Shown here one piece after another: positions 56,630-64,000 of a DNA stretch of 64,000 nucleotides; position 1 is the stretch's first letter, and the number at the start of each line of letters is the position of its first letter. The stretch comes from Nymphaea colorata (lineage: Eukaryota; Streptophyta; Magnoliopsida; Nymphaeales; Nymphaeaceae), in NCBI RefSeq assembly GCF_008831285.2, contig NC_045141.1, positions 20,394,848-20,458,847 on the forward strand, in the 5' to 3' direction. The position numbers were made by a program, and so were the translations under genes. Under the pieces are notes generated by a model. That model searched no databases and was not told the DNA's origin. It saw only the letters and a list, made by a program, of their open reading frames with translations.

Positions 56630-57632
56630 TTTATTTTTCAATTGAGATTTATAAATTTTCAAGACACTTTTGTGCAAATACAACATTTATTGCCGTCCAT
56701 TTGTAAGGAAGTCCAATTAATACGAAAAATTAAAAATTTTCAAAACAAACCAAACATTTAAGAAAAAAAAACAAAAAAGATATCACCCCAAGATTTTGAT
56801 GTTAAAAGTACATGAAGAAAGGTGCAAGAATCGCGTCCTCCAAGTTTGCGATCAAGTAGGAAACGAGAGTACCTGTTTGCCTATAAACCACAAACGATAC
56901 AAAATAGTTACAGACTTTCACGAGAAACAAAGAGACAATTGGATTTGGATTTGTCCTTTTGTTGACTCTAAACAATAAATAGGGAGAAGACGAAGTAAGA
57001 ACTGTTGAATTACTACACGGCTGCAGAAATTTCCAAACGAAATTAAAGGAGTGGGGAATGTGAGATCCAACAGTCAATTGAATGAAAGAAATCCGATTTA
57101 ATGGTATTGACTCATTAATTCACCGTCAGTTCGACGCTACCATATATATATATATATAAACTACTAAACTACTTTAGACTTTATATCTTAACATGTTTAA
57201 TTTGGCGAAAATTGCAATACCTGTGATGGGGACCAGACGGGTGAAAGTGAGACCTTTCTGTTCCAGAGAAAAAAGAGAAGAAAGAAAAGGAAAAAAACAA
57301 GGAGCATGTATAATCATACCACTCATACTTTTTCAACAATGAAAAATCGATTTACAAGAAAGACCCTTTGGCATTATAAATATCCGTTTTCATATTGCAT
57401 GGGAAACTTCAGAAAATGAAAAATATGCCCATGCCCATATATGACACTTTCAATTTGTATTTTAAAATAATTGATAAATATTTTAAAATATTGAATAAAA
57501 CCAAAAATATTTTTGAATACGTGGATATACACAGAGGCACTAAGGTGCAACGCGAATATACTATAGTGCGTGTCTACTACCCTCTACCTACCAACCAAAT
57601 CTTCTTTCCATTACTTTCATCTTACAGTCAAC

Positions 57633-57670
<38 letters not shown>

Positions 57671-58437
57671 GAAATCCACCGTCATTTGAAACTCCGTCTA
57701 AACCCGGATGGAAAAATCCTATATAAGAAAAATGGTATATCCCAGGACGCTTAGGTCAGGAATAAAAACCAAGCCTCTTAAATTCTTGTTAACATACTAT
57801 TTTTTAAACAAAATATGAACACCGTAGATTGTTTATAAACACTAATTTAACATAAAACAAGTCTTAATTCCAGTTTTCTTATGAAAAGTACTGACTTTTC
57901 TACTAGAGAAATTTTGACGTTGTAAGAGTTATTCATTTTTTTTTTATTGCCATAAAAACATTATTAGATTCGAAAAGGATTGACTTAATATATGTTTCTT
58001 ATGATAATATTCTTAAGGTCACATTTATGGTTGGATTGTGCTAAAAAAAAAAAAAACGTTTTAACAACAAGAGAGTCAAGTTTCCGTCCCTACCGAATTA
58101 ATGTGGAGTAGTAATACATAGAAAGTAATAAAATCTAAGAGGACTGTAATCATATTATTATTTGACTAAAGACGCAACATTCAACAAGGGGACAAGATGA
58201 AGATGCAGTTTTCCATGTGAACGCTGTCAGGCGAAGTAAAGGTGGTGTTTTTCAAAAAAATTCAAAAAACCCGACAACCTTTCACTAAACTTATGTCAGA
58301 AAAATGAGAGCCCAGCGGAAAAAACTACTGAAAAACCAGCGTCTTCCAGACCAACCAAAATACTCTGGCCACTGCGCTTTTACCAGAGTCGACCCTCTTC
58401 GCTGCAGGAAAAATCTGCTGTCATTTTCATTTTTACA

Positions 58438-58492
<55 letters not shown>

Positions 58493-59150
58493 CACTGACT
58501 TTCGCTGCTGAACAGCGTCAGAAAGAAACAGCAATGGCCTGGTCACGCTGCCCTTCAAAGATCTAAATTCCATAAGTGACGGGTGAGCTGTATATTCCTT
58601 AATTGTACTCTGTTGGATCATTCATTTTCATTTAGACTACGTACGCACTTAAGGAAGTAAAGAACTGAGAAGAAATATCTATTTCAAGATCATCTACCGT
58701 GAAGCAGTAAAAAGTGATATGCTTTGGAAAAAGATGATGATTCAAGAACTTAACTCCCAACCAAAGGAACATGCTGAATATACACGGGAACTGACTTGGT
58801 CAACATTTAGTAAATAAAAAAAAAAATCACAACCATTCATACCAAGTGTCCATTTTTTTCCACGCTCCGGAGTTCTTAAAGTTCAAATTTTATTTTTATC
58901 TGAAACTTTTCAAGTCAATTCCGCTTTTCTCTCAGAACAGCAGTGTCGAGGCACTGAAGTCACTAAAACGAAAAGTTTCCTCCTGAAAGAGTTGTTACCC
59001 TCTCTTTCGATGCATGTAACCTGTATGGTTCAATGCAAAAAGGGCTATTTCCGGGTGAGAAACCTTACTATGATCTTCATGTGTAAAACCATGGAGGGAA
59101 GGGTCGTCGAACTAACAAGAAGGAGCAAAGAAATGCACCGCAAAGGTCGT
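54454..59150. other. RopGEF upstream region and intergenic sequence
   Basis: The near part is presumably RopGEF leader and promoter, with a short TTC/GAA run at 54550-54570. No clear TATA box was found. Farther out are TA arrays at 56595-56626, 57639-57667 and 58441-58489. Open frames here are largely low-complexity translations of these repeats. No gene is recognised. Confidence 0.4.
58441..58489. repeat. (AT)n microsatellite
   Basis: About 49 bp of pure AT. Confidence 0.95.
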
Positions 59151-59167
59151 AAAATTTAATTTTCAGC

Positions 59168-59770
59168 ATGTTTTGCTCAGGAGACGTTAAAAATGCGAAT
59201 GTGCGAAGGTCACGAGATCTTTCCTCACTGAGAAAATTTTCCGAGAAGGAGAGTAGGTGTGACTGTGATGGAGCCTGCATAATCTGGCTCAAAACAGCAG
59301 AGACGGAGCTCGAGCACAGTAACAAATACCAACTACAGTTTCAGGAGAAAGAGGGAGCGAAAGGGAGAGGATTACTCAGTACTCACTTCACTGCCACTGC
59401 TGCAATCTTCAATCACTCGAAACAGAAAGTTCCACTTCTTTCTCTCTTCTTTCTTTTTCCAACTGAAGAGGCAGAGAAACCAACGGGGGCAGATACTGCC
59501 ACTGCTGAAATCTTCAGTCACTCGAAACAGAAAGCTCCACTTCTATCTCTCTTCTTCCTTTTTCCAACTGAAGAGGCCAAGAAACCAACGGGAGCAGATA
59601 ACTCCTTCAATGACTCCGGTGAGCCTGAAACCACAAGAAAGACATTGAAATCCCAAAAAGAGGAGCGGAAAGAAGTCATCCTCGTCTTCGCTTTTACAGG
59701 ACCTTTCTTTAATGTCTTAAGAGAAAAAGAAAAAGAAAAAAAGAAGGCAGAAAAGGAGACAAAGGTTTGA
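59168..59770 (+). CDS. Uncharacterised 200-codon ORF with a 35-residue duplication
   Basis: An ATG-initiated frame with no domain I recognise. The middle contains two tandem 35-residue copies (encoded by 59390-59494 and 59495-59599) sharing HSKQK, PLLSLFFLFPTEEA and KPTGAD. The C-terminal part is Lys/Glu-rich (EKEKEKKKAEKE). The frame runs opposite to a CT-rich, leader-like segment on the other strand. It may be chance, a young gene, or the antisense of a UTR or promoter. There is no splice or promoter evidence for it. Confidence 0.2.
   Translation: MFCSGDVKNANVRRSRDLSSLRKFSEKESRCDCDGACIIWLKTAETELEHSNKYQLQFQEKEGAKGRGLLSTHFTATAAIFNHSKQKVPLLSLFFLFPTEEAEKPTGADTATAEIFSHSKQKAPLLSLFFLFPTEEAKKPTGADNSFNDSGEPETTRKTLKSQKEERKEVILVFAFTGPFFNVLREKEKEKKKAEKETKV
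59390..59599. repeat. 105-bp tandem duplication
   Basis: Two copies of exactly 105 bp with 8 base differences between them and no gaps. Confidence 0.9.
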
Positions 59771-59884
59771 ACTTTGAAGAGCAAAAAGGGAACATTTGGG
59801 AAGGTGGGGTTGGGTTTCCAAGTATTGCTAAGGAGAGGTGCCGTTTCGGTTCCGGTTGTTCCCATCTGAATCTTCCATGCTCAC

Positions 59885-59902
59885 CTGAAAACGAGGCTCC
59901 AT
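59885..59902 (-). CDS. Candidate 18-nt first coding exon (MEPRFQ)
   Basis: ATG in GGCGATGGAG context, six codons, then a consensus donor CAG followed by GTGAGC. Upstream on the minus strand (about 59930-60030) is CT-rich, like a leader. I could not find downstream exons that continue the frame between here and RopGEF, so this may be an unrecognised gene start, a noncoding transcript, or chance. Confidence 0.25.
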
Positions 59903-61838
59903 CGCCGACAAGAGAGAGCTAGAGAGAGAATAGGAATCACATCGGACGGTGGAAGCAGAGAGTGGTGGTGGTAGTGGGTGATGGTCAAGCAAGAAGAGAG
60001 AGAGAAAGAGAGAGATTGGCAGTGGGTGGCTCGATGAATCTGTCCGGACGCGATTCAAAATGAAAGACAAAAGAGTTGACCACAGCAGGTCGATAAATGC
60101 ACCAGCCACACCGGAGCTCAACTCTGCCGTATCGGCCCGTCTCGGCCGGAACCGGCCGCCGACGACCCCATGAAACTTTTACAACCTCGACTTAAAGATA
60201 ACTTTCGTTTGTCTTTCCAACTTCAAAAACGAAGCAAACGAGCTCACCCTGATTCAGTCGTTTGGCTAAATGAACTCACTCGCGGAACTGATCCCCGAGA
60301 GGCCCCGACTTTCAAATTTGAAATCTCTCGAGAGCTGAGACTGTAGTTATTTAATGTTTCAGTACAATCCACTTCGTTTACAAACTTTTTCTATCTTGTT
60401 GTTTTCTGGGCAGACGAGAGAGAGAGAAGAAGATGGGAAAAGCTCACCCACCCACTCGTTTTCTTGTTTATTGATGTCGGAGGAGAAGTCAGTCGGTAGT
60501 GGAGGAGGGAATCGAGGGAAGGAACAGGCGGTGGGGGAGGGATCGAGGCCGATCTAGACAGTGACTTGACGGCAGTGACGCTTTAAGTATCCAAGGCAAT
60601 AAGAGAACACCCACTTCAGACTTCTTTCTTCCTCCCCAAAACATCAATCAGCTATCGGCAAAATTACGTTTAGGAAAACAACTCTCCCGGATTCTTTCGT
60701 TCTTTCTTTCCTTCTTTCTCGGAAATCTCGCCCCATAGATCACGCTCTCATCCGCCACTTCAAGTGCATCGACAAGCCAGTTCCTTGACTCAAGTAGATA
60801 AAACAAAACAAAAAATTTACTGATCTGAAATTTTATTAAATTATAACATCTCGCTTTGCACCACTGATTGAACTTTTGATAATATTATTGGTAGTTTTAG
60901 ATTTTTGAAAAATCGCATGAAAGTTTTTTTTTTTTTCTTGAAACGCAATTCAATTTGAAAAATTCTGTGGTAACATGTTGGCTTCATAAATGTTTCTGAA
61001 ATGACATTTAGTTCCTTCGTATAAGCTCCCAATTCAAAGAGATCAAGTTGCTTTATCTTTAGTGCTAGACAGCCGTAATGCCAATAAAGTAGTTTCGGTG
61101 GGCGCTGCCATCTGCATTGAATGGCTGCACCAGTGCAACTTACCACCGGTTCACTCTGGTTATGAGATCTTCTTTTAACTGAGATATAATTGAGTTTTGG
61201 TTGCAGAGAGGTAAAGTGTTATATGATTAATGATCTGATTAACAAATACAACATGGGCCACTACTGAAATTTAGCATTATGTAGAGAATGTGAAAACTAA
61301 TTGTAAATTTCAATTGAGATTTTCAAATTTTAACGGGAAAATTACGTAAAAACTTTATGGGCACATGTATTGTAAGAACATTTCTTGGTTTAGGACCCAT
61401 TTTTTTAGAACCCCAGTTTGCTCATTCCAAAAGCATGGCGTTAGTTTTTCATTTTTGATACCGTGATTGGATGCGTAGTATGTTCTTTATCTACTGCTGA
61501 TACACTAGGACACAACTTTTGATTAATCGGCTGTACGAAAGGACTTATATAAATTAGATTTCGAGGATATGATATAAACAAAATACGAGCATTGAATTAT
61601 TGATCTCTCTAGACGTTTTAAAAAAATGCATGTTCTGGATTAAGTAAAAGGTTGTTAAACTGTGAGGTGAATTTGATCTTGTAAAGCTTGATGATTCAGA
61701 AAAGCGAAATGGTAAGAAATTAAATCATTAAATAAGTCTAAGAATTACATAATTTGCAGGTATGGTGACTATTGGTAGAGGCAAAAATTTTGATTGGAAG
61801 GGCACTAATTCCAAAAACTTCAATGTCTTTAAAGGCAC

Positions 61839-61910
<72 letters not shown>

Positions 61911-63720
61911 CCAGTTAATATTTGAAGCTAGTAATGTTAAAATAAACAGATTTTATGTGGCTGGTGTGGTCAACTGCCCACACTATTCCCCATGTGAATC
62001 CGCCACTAACGGTGAGAGACCTACAAAGATGTAATACATGAAGGCATTTGACGAAAAAAACCAATATTCTTGGGATATACGTTCTTCTAGAGTTTAGCAA
62101 ATTCAACTTGAAATTGCTCAATGATCTCGTGGAGACAAGCCGTCGCATGAATATCTGGGCCAGTTTCGTCGTCTTTAAGATGAACTCATGTAGTATAGGC
62201 TGGCCACCCTCTCATTCTAATATTTACGGGCAAGAATTTTTGTTAAGGCCAGAATTGTGGAATCCTAATAATTCTCATTTTTGATGAAACGGAAATTATG
62301 TTATTAGAAAAAAAAAATTGATTTAAGAATTATAGGCTCATTCTTGAATCAAAATTTTGAAATTGTGATTCTACTTCAAGGGGTGGAAATTATTCTAGAC
62401 TTTAGAATTTGTTAATCTTTCTTTAGGACACATGTCATGATGACTTTAGTTTATGAATTCTGAAATTTTAATGATGTGTTATAGAACGAATCATTTTCAA
62501 TTCTGAAATGAAAATGTCAAACTATCAACCACAAAAGGAACTATAAAATGTCAAACTATCAACCAAGAGATATAGGAATTGAGAGAACTTCGAATTTCTT
62601 TTGAGTGGTGGAATGACCTCCGGCTCACCTAAAGCTTGCAGCAGCAGGGGAACCTTTATAAGCATATCGGTAGTAATTTGTGAGGTTAGGCACAAAGGCT
62701 TTGAAACGATTGGTAAAGAGTTTGGAGACGCAGGTCGAACTCCGTCGACCGACACCAAGTTCATTGTACGCAGATGGCACTGTTAAAACACCCAAGTTCA
62801 AGCTAGCAATAATGAACGGCTTGGACTTGAGTTAAGAGGGATGGAGCGTGAGAAAGAGAACTGAGAGCCACAGCATCATAATTTATCAGATACCAAAATT
62901 CAAACGCATCATAATCGATCTGCATGGTGAATTTCTGTCCCTTGAAGTCCGATTCCTGCAACGAACTGTTCTGGCTTTGTATTATCCCTTCCTTGCCACT
63001 TGCCAGTGGTGGAGCTTCGGCAATTGCAGATCGTCAATTGTCCTCTTTCGAATTCGTGAGATGGTTGGAGCTGTCCTTCCTTGATCACGAGCATCTATCA
63101 GCAAGAATACCAGCAGCAGAATGTTTTGGACAGTTCAACACATGGTGATCCCTTCATTCTTTGTCCTCACTCCGCTTGTGTCCATCAGAAAATTCAAACT
63201 GGAATGTCGACCAAATTACAGTGCCTGGAATAATTCATCATTGCTGTCGTTTCTTACTAATTTACATTACGGCGGGAGGTTATTCCCATTGCTTTACCGA
63301 AGAGGCCGAAGTCCCTCCATCCCTTCAAGGCTGCTTTGAGGAGGTGACACTTAGGCTGTGTTTCAACTTGTATATTGATATCTTTTTCTTTTACAAAATC
63401 CAAAACAAAGCTACCATTTCACCAATCCCCTCATCAAGATTATAGTTTCTTGTATTGGAATACTGCCATCTTCTGTGCAATTAATTTTCTCGATGCTTTT
63501 AACCAAAAACTACAACTGCCCATTTTTTTACTTTTGTGGGAAAACATGCATGCAGCGGATGGAAAAGCAATGGTTTGAACTTTGAACAATCGTTTTGATG
63601 AACTGTGTGATGTGAATGAATGAGAGTGAGGACAGGAAATGAAGTGATCTCACAAGATGGGAGACGGTGGGCCGCAAGGAAAAGGAAATTAAATAGCTAC
63701 TAAAATTTTGAAAAGCAACC
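59903..63720. other. Intergenic, no gene recognised
   Basis: Contains a long TA array inside a TIR element (61772-62010). Short frames at 62525-62764 (minus) and 62848-63340 (plus) show no domain, although the sequence is less AT-rich than its surroundings and could be worn exon or transposon material. Confidence 0.35.
61772..62010. mobile_element. TIR element of the GTGGCGGAGCCA family, copy 3, with a TA expansion
   Basis: The left side reads GGTAGAGGCAAAAATTTTG, then AAGGGCACTAATTCCAAAAA. The right side reads GTGGCTGGTGTGGTCAACTG and ends AATCCGCCACTAA, mirror of TTAGTGGCGGATT. The interior holds about 68 bp of pure TA (61842-61909). Right-end and interior similarity to the copy at 38218 supports one family. 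Confidence 0.45.
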
Positions 63721-63725
63721 GTAGA

Positions 63726-63737
63726 TTTATATATTAA
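63726..63737 (+). promoter_or_regulatory. Candidate TATA box for the gene at the right edge
   Basis: TTTATATATTAA on the plus strand, about 210-220 nt before the ATG at 63946. Placement suits a plant leader of about 180 nt. Confidence 0.3.
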
Positions 63738-63945
63738 TACTTCATTTCAATTCAAAGTCTATATGGGTTTTTGTTTTTGAAGTCGCCCAAAGGTCCTCAT
63801 TCCCCATAGGTCTTGGGTTGCCTCAATGTCAGCAATGACAACTTCAACTTTGTTGTGCTCCACCAATTAAAACTTAGAGACGCAGTGGCCACTCAAATCA
63901 AATTGATCAAATTGCAACAATTTCAAAGACTTCTTCTCTCACGAC

Positions 63946-64000
63946 ATGTCCCTTCTTCTTCTCCTCCCTCCCATTCCTCACTCTTCATCATCTTCTTCTA
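63946..64000 (+). CDS. Possible 5' end of a gene cut by the right edge
   Basis: ATG followed by 17 complete open codons to the end of the window: MSLLLLLPPIPHSSSSSS. A hydroxylated-residue-rich, acid-free start like this suits a plastid transit peptide or a signal peptide. The preceding sequence is a plausible leader. Nothing more can be said from 55 nt. Confidence 0.35.
   Translation, partial: MSLLLLLPPIPHSSSSSS

Noticed and set aside
58304-58621. Short frames rich in Ile-Tyr
   Set aside because: They translate the (AT)n array and carry no other signal. The same applies near 28446, 56342, 57395 and 61762.
62525-63340. Coding exons near 62.5-63.3 kb
   Set aside because: Some stretches look codon-like, but no family was recognised, and possible splice sites do not give a continuous frame.

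Overview
This window is nuclear DNA from a flowering plant. The genes have many introns, most with GT-AG borders. Every well-supported protein is an angiosperm family: YAK1 kinase, the chloroplast PPR protein EMB1270, a PRONE-type RopGEF, an F-box protein and a RING-H2 ligase. The spaces between genes are AT-rich and hold CT/TA microsatellites and short hAT-like elements. I cannot resolve the order or species from the sequence alone. No prokaryotic, organellar or viral block is visible.

Layout. (1) 1-3504, minus: a RING-H2 E3 ligase missing only its last exon, which lies off the left edge. (2) 3505-9458: intergenic, with a 360-bp hAT-like MITE and the 3' flank of the next gene. (3) 9459-25124, minus: a complete YAK1 (DYRK-family) kinase rebuilt from 18 coding exons, 969 residues. 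It has one probable U12-type intron, one probable GC-AG intron inside the activation loop and a hAT-like insertion in intron 5. (4) 25125-29289: the divergent promoter region between YAK1 and EMB1270, with a TATA box for each and upstream ORFs overlapping both start codons. (5) 29290-34733, plus: EMB1270-type PPR protein, 4 exons, 1499 residues. (6) 34734-42300: a gene desert with repeats. (7) about 42300-45846, plus: a single-coding-exon F-box gene behind a probable 1.7-kb 5'UTR intron. (8) 45847-49396: intergenic. (9) 49397-54453, minus: complete RopGEF, 7 coding exons, 550 residues. (10) 54454-63945: mostly intergenic, with long TA arrays, an in-frame 105-bp tandem duplication and a candidate 18-nt first exon on the minus strand. 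(11) 63946 onward, plus: the possible first codons of another gene.

The genes do not form a pathway cluster. They are ordinary dispersed plant genes: growth/TOR-linked signalling (YAK1), plastid RNA splicing (EMB1270), ROP GTPase polarity signalling (RopGEF) and two ubiquitin-ligase components (RING, F-box). I found no convincing new multi-gene system. The items most worth a second look are the splice-site oddities in YAK1 and the RING gene, the overlapping upstream ORFs, and the duplicated unknown ORF near 59.4 kb. Exon borders were assigned by hand from splice consensus, reading-frame continuity and remembered family conservation; no alignment was run.
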